Shown: positions 26,336 through 34,619, counted from the first letter of the stretch. The stretch is 45,891 nt of DNA from an uncultured Chryseobacterium sp. (GCA_913778085.1 CAJYXJ010000058.1:1-45891), one strand, 5' to 3'. The notes: generated by a model not told the origin, from the letters alone. Numbers and translations are program-made.

Positions 26336-27658
26336 TTACTTTTTATTAAAAATTTTGAGAATATGTCCGGTATTCTCATCCCCTGAATATCTTCGGTCCT
26401 GCCGGAAAGGAATTACTCCAAGCACGGAGTTTTCGGCATCGGCCAGGATCCATATTTTTTGCCTCGCTAAAATAGATAATTTTTCGTCCCTAAAAAACTT
26501 GGAAACTTTCTTTTTCCCCGAAAAACCGGAAGGGTAAAATTCATCCCCTTCTTTCGGCCTCCGTAACCGCAATGGAAAACGGAGTTTACGGGCATCAAAA
26601 TCCCATTCAAAACTTTTATTGATTTCCTCGATGGCCATTATATTTTCGAGATTTATCTCTGTTTGGTTTTGAGAAAGATGGGATTCTTCAATTAAGGCAA
26701 TCTCTTCATCTTTTTGATCGGGTATACTATGATCCGTTTTGGCAATTAAAATCAATTCGTCGTAACTCACCATCAGCCGGTACTCTCCAGATAAAAACAG
26801 GCTGCCGTTTTCAGCAGTGAAAATTTTCAGGATCTCTATTTCCTGGTCGAAGCCGTACTTTTTTAAAATTTCAAACTTTACGAAATTGCTTTCGCGGCTT
26901 AACAGGTCTTTTGATAAAATTTTATAAGGGTTGTTAAAGAGGGTACAGCGTTTTTCTATTTCCCCGATCTGCTGCTGAACAAAATCTCTGGCCTGGTTTA
27001 AGTAAGAAGAGCTCTTCTTGAAATTGTCTAAAAAATGATCATTGGTTTCCAAGAGTTTCGGAACCACTTCGTTCCTGATTTTATTTCTTAAATAATCATT
27101 TTTCCGGTTGGAAAGATCTTCCCGGTATTCGATTTGGTTTTCTTTCGCAAAGGCATAGATTTCTTCTTTTGAAAAGGGCAGAAGGGGTCTTAGGATCCGG
27201 TTGCTGTTGGCGGGGATTCCGCTTAATCCGTTAATGCCGGCTGCTTTCGAAAGGTTGATGATAAAAGTTTCCAACTGGTCGTTCAGGTGATGGGCCGTAA
27301 CCAGGAATTCCAGGCTTTCGCTCTTTCGGACCTGTTTAAAAAAATCATACCGCAGTTCACGTGCCCAGAGCTGGATGGAATGTTCCGGCTTCCGGTCTTT
27401 TTCCGAAACCTGATATAAATGAAATTTAATATGATGCTTTTTACAGAAATCCTGTACGATCTTCTGATCCAGGTCCGAATCTTCCCCGCGCAGTTTATAA
27501 TTGATATGCGCCACCTGGAAATCAATCCCTGATTTCTTAAAGCAATAAGCCAAAACCATTGAATCGGCCCCTCCGCTTACAGCAAGGAGATAGCTTTGAT
27601 TATCAGGAAAATGGATCAGTTTATCCAGCTGGCTTTTGAATGCTGACAGATTCAACAT
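26336..27658 (-). CDS. tilS: tRNA(Ile)-lysidine synthase
   Basis: This enzyme uses ATP and lysine to convert C34 of tRNAIle(CAU) into lysidine, changing the codon from AUG to AUA. It has 440 residues from the ATG at 27658 (MLNLSAFKSQLDKLIHF). The PP-loop is AVSGGADSMVLAY (residues 26-38), followed by AHINYKLRGEDSDLD and the LRNKIRNEVVPKL helix. The C-terminal domain begins near LRFPLRLRRPKEGDEF and ends with LSILARQKIWILAD. The longer frame to 27694 runs through the -7 box at 27681-27688 and is rejected. The gene is essential in most bacteria. Confidence 0.95.
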   Translation of the reverse strand: MLNLSAFKSQLDKLIHFPDNQSYLLAVSGGADSMVLAYCFKKSGIDFQVAHINYKLRGEDSDLDQKIVQDFCKKHHIKFHLYQVSEKDRKPEHSIQLWARELRYDFFKQVRKSESLEFLVTAHHLNDQLETFIINLSKAAGINGLSGIPANSNRILRPLLPFSKEEIYAFAKENQIEYREDLSNRKNDYLRNKIRNEVVPKLLETNDHFLDNFKKSSSYLNQARDFVQQQIGEIEKRCTLFNNPYKILSKDLLSRESNFVKFEILKKYGFDQEIEILKIFTAENGSLFLSGEYRLMVSYDELILIAKTDHSIPDQKDEEIALIEESHLSQNQTEINLENIMAIEEINKSFEWDFDARKLRFPLRLRRPKEGDEFYPSGFSGKKKVSKFFRDEKLSILARQKIWILADAENSVLGVIPFRQDRRYSGDENTGHILKIFNKK

Positions 27659-27680
27659 AGGAATTTGAAATTTCTTTATG

Positions 27681-27688
27681 CAAAGATA
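27681..27688 (-). promoter_or_regulatory. Candidate -7 box for tilS-dsbD
   Basis: Minus-strand TATCTTTG lies 22 bases before the tilS ATG. It supports the shorter start of the gene. No convincing -33 TTG was found. Confidence 0.5.
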
Positions 27689-27714
27689 ACCCATATAATT
27701 AAATTGAATTTTGT

Positions 27715-27722
27715 TACCTTTG
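27715..27722 (+). promoter_or_regulatory. Candidate -7 box for the OmpA-like gene
   Basis: TACCTTTG fits TAnnTTTG and lies 22 bases before the ATG at 27745, back to back with the tilS box. A -33 element is not obvious. Confidence 0.5.
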
Positions 27723-27744
27723 ATCCGTCTAAAAATGATTATTT

Positions 27745-28578
27745 ATGAAAATTTTTAAAATTTTAGCAGTTTCTGCAATGGCGCTGGGAATGACCTCTTG
27801 TATCAGCAAAAAGCAGTATGATGCATTAAGCTCAAATTACAAGCAGTGTATTGAAAACGTAGGAGAAAGGCAGAGAGAAATTCAGGATCTGAAATCTCAG
27901 AATTCAGCTTTAGCCAGTGAGAATAGTTTACTGAAGAGCCAGCATGATGCGCTGAAATCCTCATTGGATGCGTGTCTGTCGAACTCAGGGAAAAGCTCTG
28001 CGAATATCGATAAGTTAGTAGGGGAAATCAACTCTTCAAACTCTTATATTAAGCAGCTGATTTCCAACAATGCGAAAAATGACAGCTTAAACATGGCCTT
28101 GTCTAATAAACTGAAGAGATCTTTGGATAATGTGGCAGACAGCGATGTTCAGGTAAAAGTTCTGAAAGGGGTGGTCATGATTTCGCTTTCAGACAAAATG
28201 TTATACAAAACCGGAGATTACAACATCTTACCTGCCGCTCAGGAAGTGTTAGGAAAAGTTGCGAAGGTCATCAACGATTATGACAAATATTCAGTATTGA
28301 TTGAAGGAAATACCGATAATGCCGCTTTAAACTCACCGAACCTGCCGAGAGACAACTGGGATCTTTCTGCTTTAAGAGGAACTTCGGTAGCGAAAATCCT
28401 GCAGACTCAGTTTGGTGTTGACCCGGCAAGAATTACAGCGGGCGGACGTTCCGAATACAATCCTAAAGCGACCAACATGAGCGTTTCCGGAAGAGCGGAA
28501 AACAGAAGAACGGAAATCATCATTATGCCTAAGCTGGATGAATTTATGAAATTAATGGATATCGCACCGAAGAAATAA
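27745..28578 (+). CDS. OmpA-family peptidoglycan-associated lipoprotein
   Basis: This 277-residue protein has a signal peptide and lipobox (MALGMTSC; cysteine about residue 19). A long coiled coil follows (residues about 30-125, with repeats like SLLKSQHDALKSSLDAC), then a C-terminal OmpA domain (about 140-265) that binds peptidoglycan. The domain shows YSVLIEGNTDNAAL and GRAENRRTEIIIMP, including the Asp and Arg residues that contact diaminopimelate. It should tether outer membrane to cell wall. It has its own divergent promoter and the strong bidirectional terminator at 28601-28638. Confidence 0.93.
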   Translation: MKIFKILAVSAMALGMTSCISKKQYDALSSNYKQCIENVGERQREIQDLKSQNSALASENSLLKSQHDALKSSLDACLSNSGKSSANIDKLVGEINSSNSYIKQLISNNAKNDSLNMALSNKLKRSLDNVADSDVQVKVLKGVVMISLSDKMLYKTGDYNILPAAQEVLGKVAKVINDYDKYSVLIEGNTDNAALNSPNLPRDNWDLSALRGTSVAKILQTQFGVDPARITAGGRSEYNPKATNMSVSGRAENRRTEIIIMPKLDEFMKLMDIAPKK

Positions 28579-28600
28579 TTTCAAACCGTTTAATCAATAT

Positions 28601-28638
28601 AAAAAAGAAATCCCGAATTTTTTCGGGATTTCTTTTTT
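28601..28638. terminator. Strong bidirectional terminator
   Basis: A 17-base-pair stem (28601-28617 with 28622-28638) centred on AAATCCCGAA/TTCGGGATTT closes on a TTTT loop. T-rich arms occur on both strands. It ends the OmpA-like gene and could also end a minus-strand RNA from the spacer to the right. Confidence 0.92.
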
Positions 28639-28826
28639 TAGCTAATCAAATTAATTCTTCTTTTTTAAGTAAAGAAATAATTCTCTGAAAAAATGAATTG
28701 GATATTTCTGGTTTATTAGTCTTCTTTAAAGAAGAATCTAGGGTGCCTTTCGGCACCGGATTCTTTTGATTCTTGTGGTTAATTTGTTTTTTTTCGCAAA
28801 CATTATTACATGTGTTTCTACCCTTC
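28601..28826 (-). ncRNA. Candidate structured RNA of unknown class
   Basis: The 28579-28974 gap is the only one over 300 bases and holds no credible gene. On the minus strand, GGTGCC-GAAA-GGCACC (28757-28742) forms a hairpin with a GNRA-type loop, extended by AAGAATC/GATTCTT (28765-28759 with 28738-28732). CAAATTAA (28786-28779) and TTAATTTG (28654-28647) can close the structure over 140 bases. CTTCTTTAAAGAAG (28721-28734) is a perfect palindrome competing with the central stem. A TATCTTTG -7 box (28838-28831) and the bidirectional terminator at 28601-28638 would frame an RNA of about 225 bases. The strand is inferred from the GAAA loop and promoter; the plus strand, with a T8 tract after the closing arm, is possible. 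Confidence 0.45.
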
Positions 28827-28830
28827 GATA

Positions 28831-28838
28831 CAAAGATA
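28831..28838 (-). promoter_or_regulatory. Candidate -7 box for the structured RNA
   Basis: Minus-strand TATCTTTG overlaps a perfect palindrome GATACCGGTATC (28836-28847). A TTG at 28855-28853 is only 14 bases upstream, shorter than usual, so this is a weak promoter call. Confidence 0.4.
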
Positions 28839-28946
28839 CCGGTATCCGGAAACAAAACCATCCGTATTTTTACGGTATTTGCATACGGGATTTCCCCATG
28901 TTGCCAGAATATTTGGGTTTATATTCTCGTTTTTGTTATATTTAAG

Positions 28947-28954
28947 TAAATTTG
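28947..28954 (+). promoter_or_regulatory. Candidate -7 box for the O-methyltransferase gene
   Basis: TAAATTTG lies 20 bases before the ATG at 28975. The spacing to the nearest TTG (28933-28935) is only 11 bases. A small hairpin CCGTA-TTTT-TACGG stands further upstream at 28862-28875. Confidence 0.45.
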
Positions 28955-28974
28955 AACTGCCTAAAATTTGTAGA

Positions 28975-29622
28975 ATGAGCTTTTTTGAAGAGAAAAATCC
29001 GGAGATGGACAGGTATCTGGAAACCCATGCGTCATCGGAACCTGAGATGCTGAGAAAACTGAGACGTGAAACCTATCAGAAGACGACGCAGCCGCATATG
29101 ATTTCCGGGTATCAGCAGGGAAGGTTATTAACGATCGTTTCCCAGATGATGCAGCCGGAAAATATTCTTGAGATCGGAACTTTTACCGGATATGCCACGC
29201 TTTGTCTGACGGCAGGAATGGCAAAAAACGGGAAGATTACTACTCTGGATGTAAATGAGGATCTGGCATATCTTCCAAGAAAGTATTTTGCTGAAAGTGA
29301 ATTTTCAGAACAGATTGATTTTAAGCTTCAGGACGCTAAAGATTTTTTAAAAGAAACCGATGAAATCTTCGATCTGGTATTTATAGATGCCGACAAAGAA
29401 AATTATGCGGAATATTTCAGGCTGATCAAACCGAGAACAAAATCGGGATCGGTCGTCATGTTCGATAATGTGCTCTGGTACGGAAAAGTACTGGAAGAAC
29501 ACCCGAAGCAGAAATCAACCCAGGTAATCAAGGAATTGAACGATTTGATTGCGAAAGACGACGATTTTGAAAATCTTATTTTACCTTTGCGGGACGGGGT
29601 AAATTTCCTGAGAAGAAAATAG
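28975..29622 (+). CDS. Class I SAM-dependent O-methyltransferase
   Basis: This 215-residue soluble enzyme resembles the catechol/caffeoyl-CoA O-methyltransferase group (Methyltransf_3). I place the start at 28975 (MSFFEEKNPEMDRYLETHAS); upstream residues in the longer frame are basic and unrelated. Motif I is ILEIGTFTGYATLCLTAGM; the metal-binding acidic residues lie in LVFIDADKENYAEYF and MFDNVLWYGKV. The C-terminal LPLRDGVNFLRRK is typical. Its small-molecule substrate is unknown. It is the first of four plus-strand genes running to waaA. Confidence 0.93.
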   Translation: MSFFEEKNPEMDRYLETHASSEPEMLRKLRRETYQKTTQPHMISGYQQGRLLTIVSQMMQPENILEIGTFTGYATLCLTAGMAKNGKITTLDVNEDLAYLPRKYFAESEFSEQIDFKLQDAKDFLKETDEIFDLVFIDADKENYAEYFRLIKPRTKSGSVVMFDNVLWYGKVLEEHPKQKSTQVIKELNDLIAKDDDFENLILPLRDGVNFLRRK

Positions 29623-29698
29623 ACCTGAGCGGGCAAAAGTTGAGATATATGATATTTTTTCTCAGCCTTGGCCCAAACTTTCAAATTAATGTAAACTG

Positions 29699-30415
29699 AT
29701 GGATAAAGGAATTTGTAGTGTTACGGTGGCACCGGTCCGGGCAGAAGCATCTGACCGGGCAGAAATTGTTACGGAAATACTGTTTGGTGAAAGTGCGGAT
29801 ATTCTGGAAGTGAATAAAAACTGGACCAGAATAAAAATGCATTACGACGGCTACGAAGGATGGATGGATACCAAACAGCTCCGGCAGGTAGCGGATGAGG
29901 TGCTGGCAAAACGCAAAGTGACCATCGTGACTGAAGATTTCTCTTCCGTCATGATGAATGACGGGAAAACACTGCTTTCCATGGGTTCGGAAGTGGAGTT
30001 TCCTGCGGTGCCTTCAAGAAGGAGCCATGATGTGCGGGAAAGCATTGCGCTGACGGCAAAAGAATTTATCAATGTTCCCTATCTGTGGGGCGGCAAAAGC
30101 TTTTTTGCAGTGGACTGTTCCGGGTTTACCCAGCTGGTTTATAAGATTCATGAGATTAAATTACCGAGAGACGCTTCCCAGCAAGTCAACGTAGGGGAAT
30201 CCTTAAGTTTTGTTGAAGAAAGCCGGCCCGGCGATCTCGCCTTTTTTGAAAACCCGGAAGGAAAAATCGTTCATGTGGGTATTATGCTCGAAAATCAGCG
30301 CATTATCCATGCTTCGGGGAAAGTAAGAATCGATACCCTGGATTCTACCGGAATCTTTAATAAAGAACTGAACAAGCATACGCATAAACTGAGAGTAATT
30401 AAAAGTGTTATCTAA
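29699..30415 (+). CDS. NlpC/P60 (C40) peptidase with N-terminal SH3 domain
   Basis: This 238-residue protein has an N-terminal bacterial SH3-like domain (ICSVTVAPVRAEASDRAEIV to about residue 60) and a second such segment to about 105. A C-terminal NlpC/P60 domain follows with the nucleophile in FFAVDCSGFTQL (Cys140), His192 in KIVHVGIML and a polar third residue, His204, in RIIHASGK. The family cleaves the D-Glu-gamma-diaminopimelate bond in wall peptides. No signal peptide is seen, so it either works on recycled peptides in the cytosol or is exported by another route. The spacer upstream holds small inverted segments, TGAG/CTCA and GGGC/GCCC. Confidence 0.9.
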   Translation: MDKGICSVTVAPVRAEASDRAEIVTEILFGESADILEVNKNWTRIKMHYDGYEGWMDTKQLRQVADEVLAKRKVTIVTEDFSSVMMNDGKTLLSMGSEVEFPAVPSRRSHDVRESIALTAKEFINVPYLWGGKSFFAVDCSGFTQLVYKIHEIKLPRDASQQVNVGESLSFVEESRPGDLAFFENPEGKIVHVGIMLENQRIIHASGKVRIDTLDSTGIFNKELNKHTHKLRVIKSVI

Positions 30416-30432
30416 TTTACAACCGTTCTGAA

Positions 30433-30900
30433 ATGGAAAATATTCTTCTGGGCATTTTTGATATTTTAAATTTCGGGCTGCTTGTTTTCTTATGGTGGTT
30501 TACCATAAAACATTATAAATCTTTACCACAGATCATTCCTACCCACTTCGATTTTGATGGAAAAGCAGACCAGTTCGGCAATAAAAAGTATTCTTTTCTG
30601 ATGCCGGCGGTCTTAACGGCCTTGTATTTTCTATTTGCCTACGTGGTCAGAAGTCCGGAATCTTCCAATTATCCTGTAGAAATTACTGAAGACAATAAAA
30701 ATGCACAATTTTTGATTATGAAAATTTTTATAAGATGGCTCTTTCTGTTGATTTCGTTTATTTTTCTAAATGGTCAGGATCATATGTTCAGATATTCCAG
30801 GGATGAATCGGCTAAGCCCAGAGTGGCAATTTCTTCGGCTCTGCTCTCGATAATCGGAAGCCTGATCGTTGTATTCATCTTTGTAGGTGTCTTTAAATGA
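30433..30900 (+). CDS. DUF1648-domain membrane protein
   Basis: This 155-residue integral membrane protein has about four hydrophobic segments (residues 6-24, 54-72, 95-115, 133-153). Between the first two is the DUF1648 signature SLPQIIPTHFDFDGKADQFGNK, seen in SdpI-like proteins (immunity/signal proteins in Bacillus). Whether it has a related role here is unknown. It starts 18 bases after the peptidase gene and is probably co-transcribed with it. Confidence 0.85.
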   Translation: MENILLGIFDILNFGLLVFLWWFTIKHYKSLPQIIPTHFDFDGKADQFGNKKYSFLMPAVLTALYFLFAYVVRSPESSNYPVEITEDNKNAQFLIMKIFIRWLFLLISFIFLNGQDHMFRYSRDESAKPRVAISSALLSIIGSLIVVFIFVGVFK

Positions 30901-30957
30901 TAAAACAATACAATTCGGGATGATGAAGCAGGAAAATATTTCAGTGGATCGGCGGGG

Positions 30958-30993
30958 TAAAATGGTTCATTTTAGTATTTCTAGCATAAAATG
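30958..30993. promoter_or_regulatory. Palindromic repeats upstream of waaA
   Basis: TAAAATG-gtt-CATTTTA (30958-30974) is a perfect palindrome, followed by a third half-site TAAAATG (30987-30993) in the orientation of the first arm. They lie 25-60 bases before the waaA start and could bind a dimeric regulator or pair as RNA. No such regulator is encoded nearby. Confidence 0.4.
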
Positions 30994-31017
30994 ATTATAA
31001 AAATTTAAAATTGAATT

Positions 31018-32250
31018 ATGATGGCTTTCCTGTATAATCTGTTTATTAATCTTCTGATTTTCGGAATGAAGATGTTCTCCCTATTTGACGATAAAACTAA
31101 AAAAGGCGTTGATGGCAGAAAAGATTCCCTGCAGAAAGTAAAAACCGGATTTTCAAAATCCGATAAAGTGATCTGGATGCATGCTTCAAGCTTAGGGGAG
31201 TATGAGCAGGGACTGCCTGTCCTGGAAAGATTGAAAGACCATTTTTACGATCATAAGATCCTGGTGACTTTCTTTTCACCTTCCGGATATGAGCATGTGG
31301 TAAAGAAAAAAAACATAGCCGATGTAGTCTGCTATCTCCCTTTTGATAAAAAGTCCTGCGTAAAAGAATTTGTAGATCAGTTTGATGTTCAACTATTTTT
31401 TACGGTGAAATATGATTACTGGTATAACCTGCTCGAAGAGCTTAAAAATAAGGGTGCTAAAACCTATGTGATTTCCGCGCTGTTTTATGATCGGCAGTCT
31501 TTCTTTACATCTTACGGAAAATGGTTTGTAGAGCAGTTGCAAAAAAATGTTGACTGGTTCTTCCATCAGACCCAGATGTCTTATGCCCTGGCAAAAAATG
31601 TAGGACTGATAAAGTCCTCCGTAACCGGAGATACAAGATTCGACAGGGTAAAGCAGTTGAGGGAGCGAAATAACCATGTTGATTTTATCCGGGAATTCAT
31701 CGGAAAGGACAAAGCCGTTGTTTTCGGGAGTTCATGGCAGGCAGAAGAAAAAATGGTGGAGGAAATTTCACAGCTTAGCCCTTATGCAAAGCTGATTGCT
31801 GCTCCGCATGACCTGAAAAGGGTTCAGGTCCTGAAACAGATGTTTCCAAGTGCCCTTCTGTACAGTGAAATTGATGCTTCCGTAGCTGATTTTAATTCCC
31901 ATATTTTAATTATAGACAGTATCGGCCTGCTCTCGAAACTATATTCTTATGCAGATATTGCGGTAGTAGGCGGAGGCTTTCATGATGCAGGACTTCATAA
32001 TATTCTGGAAGCGGCAACTTTTGGCGTTCCTGTGATTTTCGGAAATCATTATAAGAAAAACCCGGAAGCCGACGAGCTGATTTCGGTTGACGGGGGAAGG
32101 GCTTTCGAAAACACAGGACTTGCGGCGGATTTTATTCTTTTTCTGATTAATAACGAAGAATTGCTTAAGTCGATGTCTGAAAGTGCTGCAAAATTCGTTT
32201 CTGAAAAACCTGAATCTACGGAGCTGATCCTGAAGAAAATTTTAGCGTAA
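31018..32250 (+). CDS. waaA: 3-deoxy-D-manno-octulosonic acid transferase
   Basis: This 410-residue GT30 enzyme attaches KDO from CMP-KDO to the lipid A precursor at the inner membrane. An N-terminal hydrophobic helix (FLYNLFINLLIFGMKMF) serves as anchor. The diagnostic WMHASSLGEYEQG carries the family catalytic Glu. Further motifs are VKYDYWYNLLEEL, GDTRFDRV, and VGGGFHDAGLHNILEAATFGVPVIFG in the donor domain. The start may be either of two consecutive ATGs. Paired palindromes lie upstream. The last nine bases overlap the convergent 32242 gene. Confidence 0.95.
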   Translation: MMAFLYNLFINLLIFGMKMFSLFDDKTKKGVDGRKDSLQKVKTGFSKSDKVIWMHASSLGEYEQGLPVLERLKDHFYDHKILVTFFSPSGYEHVVKKKNIADVVCYLPFDKKSCVKEFVDQFDVQLFFTVKYDYWYNLLEELKNKGAKTYVISALFYDRQSFFTSYGKWFVEQLQKNVDWFFHQTQMSYALAKNVGLIKSSVTGDTRFDRVKQLRERNNHVDFIREFIGKDKAVVFGSSWQAEEKMVEEISQLSPYAKLIAAPHDLKRVQVLKQMFPSALLYSEIDASVADFNSHILIIDSIGLLSKLYSYADIAVVGGGFHDAGLHNILEAATFGVPVIFGNHYKKNPEADELISVDGGRAFENTGLAADFILFLINNEELLKSMSESAAKFVSEKPESTELILKKILA

Positions 32251-32868
32251 AAAGCCCCGGCTTTTAATGTCTTTAATAATCTGATCAAAATTTTCAGGAA
32301 TTTGGTCACTGGTCAGCCATTTGAAATCTATTCCGTTATTGATGAAAAGCTTTGACAGGTATTTGTTCTGAAGGATTTTTTCTTTCAAAGGGTCAAGATA
32401 TTCATCAATCTCCATCCAGTAATCAGGATCCAGTTTTCTGGTCAGAAGCAGAGTTCTTACCGTTTTATTAATCAGATACAGATACAGCTTATAAACATTG
32501 TCGAACCGCTGGTGGCTGAGGTCTTCGTTGTGCTTCAGGATTTCATTCACCAAAAGGATATTCAGGGAAACTTCCCCGAATTTATCCGTGGTAATCTTTA
32601 CATGTTCGGTAATTTCCGCACTTATCTTACGGATCACCGACAGGAAATATTTCTGGTTGCTGATGTACTTTGAGGCCAGAAGAACTTTCTCCTGAACTAT
32701 TTCTTCCATGGCATCCCTTTTATTATCAGTCGTTTCAGGATCGATCAGTTCGAAATACAGTTTTTTAGACAGCAGCTTGTCTTTCTTCAGCAATCTGAAA
32801 ATCAGCTTGTCTTTTTCTGCAGATGAAAAATTACTGAGTGCAGCCTTGAATTCTTTTGAATATTCCAT
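32242..32868 (-). CDS. Conserved-looking helical protein of unknown function
   Basis: This 208-residue protein has no signal peptide or TM segment and is predicted almost wholly helical, with a DKLIFRLLKKDKLLSKKLYF stretch and a KLYLYLINKTVRTLLLTRKL helix. The well-kept reading frame and good codon use suggest a real gene. I do not recognise a family. It is convergent with waaA, sharing nine bases at their ends, and directly follows the GT2 gene on the minus strand. The spacing of eight bases suggests they belong to one transcript. Confidence 0.75.
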   Translation of the reverse strand: MEYSKEFKAALSNFSSAEKDKLIFRLLKKDKLLSKKLYFELIDPETTDNKRDAMEEIVQEKVLLASKYISNQKYFLSVIRKISAEITEHVKITTDKFGEVSLNILLVNEILKHNEDLSHQRFDNVYKLYLYLINKTVRTLLLTRKLDPDYWMEIDEYLDPLKEKILQNKYLSKLFINNGIDFKWLTSDQIPENFDQIIKDIKSRGFLR

Positions 32869-32876
32869 TTTTAAAT

Positions 32877-33635
32877 TTAATTAAAAATTTTCGAATATTT
32901 CAGGAATCCGTTGAGGGCCCAGTTGGCGGTGTAGTATAAAGAAGTTAAAGTGGAAAAGCCCATGAAATCTTTATATACCAGATATTGGTCTTTAATAATA
33001 TTTTTCTTTTTCCGGGAAACACTGTTTTGCCGCATCCGGTATTTGGCCAGGGTTTTTTGTAAAGGATAGCCTTTCGGGATTTCTTTCAGAAGATTCAGCC
33101 ACATCACATGGTCTTCACGTTTGCTTTTTATGGGAAAGAAAAATTTTCCGACTCTTTTGCTATCATACATCGTAGAAACCGGGGCGAGCCTGCAGGTTTT
33201 AAGCAGGTTGGAAAAAGTAACGACAGTATCAGCTTCAAAATCCTTTAAGATCGGCTCCATCGTATGTTCATCACATCTTGAATAGTTGCAGTATACCAAT
33301 TCTGCTTTGTTTTCCTGCATGAAATCGGTCATCGTTACCAGATATTCCGGGAGCCAGAGGTCATCGGAGTCCAGAAAGGCGATGTATCTTCCTTCAGCCC
33401 TTTCCAGGCTTTTGTTGCGGGCATTTCCTGCACCGCCGTTCTGCTCCAATATCTGAAGTTTGATTCTGGGATCGTTGTATTGACGGATAATCTCAACCGT
33501 ATTATCGGTAGAACGGTCGTCGGAAATCAGCCATTCCCAGTTTTCATAGGTTTGGTTCAGCACCGACTGTATGGTTTCCTCGATAAACTCTGAGGAATTG
33601 TAGGAAGGCGTAATAATGGAAACAAGTTCTTTCAT
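32877..33635 (-). CDS. Glycosyltransferase family 2 protein
   Basis: This 252-residue GT-A enzyme starts LVSIITPSYNSSEFIEETI, the standard nucleotide-binding strand and loop of GT2. It has WLISDDRSTDNTVEI and the metal-binding region RYIAFLDSDDLWLPEYL. The acceptor side contains REDHVMWLNLLKEI. Near the C-terminus the hydrophobic FMGFSTLTSLYYTANWALNG may touch the membrane. It probably adds a sugar to LPS core or another surface glycan. It lies six bases after the acyltransferase gene and near waaA. Confidence 0.93.
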   Translation of the reverse strand: MKELVSIITPSYNSSEFIEETIQSVLNQTYENWEWLISDDRSTDNTVEIIRQYNDPRIKLQILEQNGGAGNARNKSLERAEGRYIAFLDSDDLWLPEYLVTMTDFMQENKAELVYCNYSRCDEHTMEPILKDFEADTVVTFSNLLKTCRLAPVSTMYDSKRVGKFFFPIKSKREDHVMWLNLLKEIPKGYPLQKTLAKYRMRQNSVSRKKKNIIKDQYLVYKDFMGFSTLTSLYYTANWALNGFLKYSKIFN

Positions 33636-33641
33636 TCGTGT

Positions 33642-34619
33642 TTATAAAAATTTTTTCTCGTAAAAATGCCATGAACTTATCCCCACAGCAATCACTGTCA
33701 GCATACAAACTACAGCCATCAGATAAGGATTGTAATCCCTGAAAAGGCCTAATGTGGTAAAGGTTCTGATGATCGGAAAATGGAAAATATAAATGCCGTA
33801 TGTAAAATCCCCGTATTTCCCAAAATTATTCAGGAATTTAAAGGAATACGCAATGTACAGCACGATGATCCCGATCATCATGGGTGAGAAGAGTTTGATG
33901 TTAAAAATCAAATCGATCCAAACCGTAAGAATGGCAATGATAAAAAGTGTGTGTTTATGTTTGATGAACTGATCAAAATTAAAATAGATCAGCATTCCCG
34001 GAATGAAATAAGACAGGGTTCCGGGAAGCTGTTTGGCTACCGAAATCTTATTCAGCGATTCAAAATAATTAAGATAAATCAATGAGAGGAAATAGATCAT
34101 AATTAAGCTGATGTTCCTGTATTTATTATTCTTTCCAAAAAGAAGAAACAGAAGGGGAACGGAGAAGTAATAGCACATTTCGATCTTCAGGGTCCATAAA
34201 GCTCCGTTCACGGCCTGGTTGCCGAAAACCCCGGGCAGCCACGGTGCTTTAAAGTTCAGAAATATGGAATTCCAGAAAAGGTATTTGTAAACCTGGATAT
34301 TGCTGAAATATTCTTTAAAAGTATAACTGCTTACAAGGCTTAATAAAACAGCACAGAGAAAAACAACCAGCAGATAAGCCGGAACAATTCTCCGGATTCT
34401 TTTCTTAATGTAGCTTTTCAGACTGGAAGAACGCTCGTAGCTTCGGGCGATCAGGAAGCCGCTAACTACGAAGAATCCGAAAACGGCAATTTCAATAGGG
34501 CTGTTCTCTAAAATTTTAAGATCAGGAGAAGCGCTCAGAGCGCCCAAGTGCCCAACAAAAACAATAAAAGCGAGAAGAACACGGATGAAATCAAAATTAT
34601 TTTTCGTTAGGGCCTGCAT
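33642..34619 (-). CDS. Membrane acyltransferase (acyltransferase 3 / OafA type)
   Basis: This 325-residue protein (ATG at 34619; a TTG at 34637 would add six residues) has about ten hydrophobic segments. It starts NFDFIRVLLAFIVFVGHLGA, with the family's essential His. It also has the basic SLKSYIKKRIRRIVPAYLL loop and a GALWTLKIEMCYY segment. Such proteins acetylate (or succinylate) sugars of O-antigen, capsule or peptidoglycan. Its position just before a GT2 gene suggests modification of the same glycan. The 200-base gap upstream is AT-rich. Confidence 0.93.
   Translation of the reverse strand: MQALTKNNFDFIRVLLAFIVFVGHLGALSASPDLKILENSPIEIAVFGFFVVSGFLIARSYERSSSLKSYIKKRIRRIVPAYLLVVFLCAVLLSLVSSYTFKEYFSNIQVYKYLFWNSIFLNFKAPWLPGVFGNQAVNGALWTLKIEMCYYFSVPLLFLLFGKNNKYRNISLIMIYFLSLIYLNYFESLNKISVAKQLPGTLSYFIPGMLIYFNFDQFIKHKHTLFIIAILTVWIDLIFNIKLFSPMMIGIIVLYIAYSFKFLNNFGKYGDFTYGIYIFHFPIIRTFTTLGLFRDYNPYLMAVVCMLTVIAVGISSWHFYEKKFL

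Noticed and set aside
28646-28861. A 71-codon minus-strand frame in the spacer after the OmpA-like gene
   Set aside because: It runs through a strong hairpin, the closing arms and the -7 box of the candidate RNA, and its product looks like no protein; more likely a chance frame over a structured RNA.
30920-30994. A 24-codon plus-strand frame (MMKQENISVDRRG...) before waaA
   Set aside because: Too short, no recognisable product, and it overlaps the palindromic repeats.
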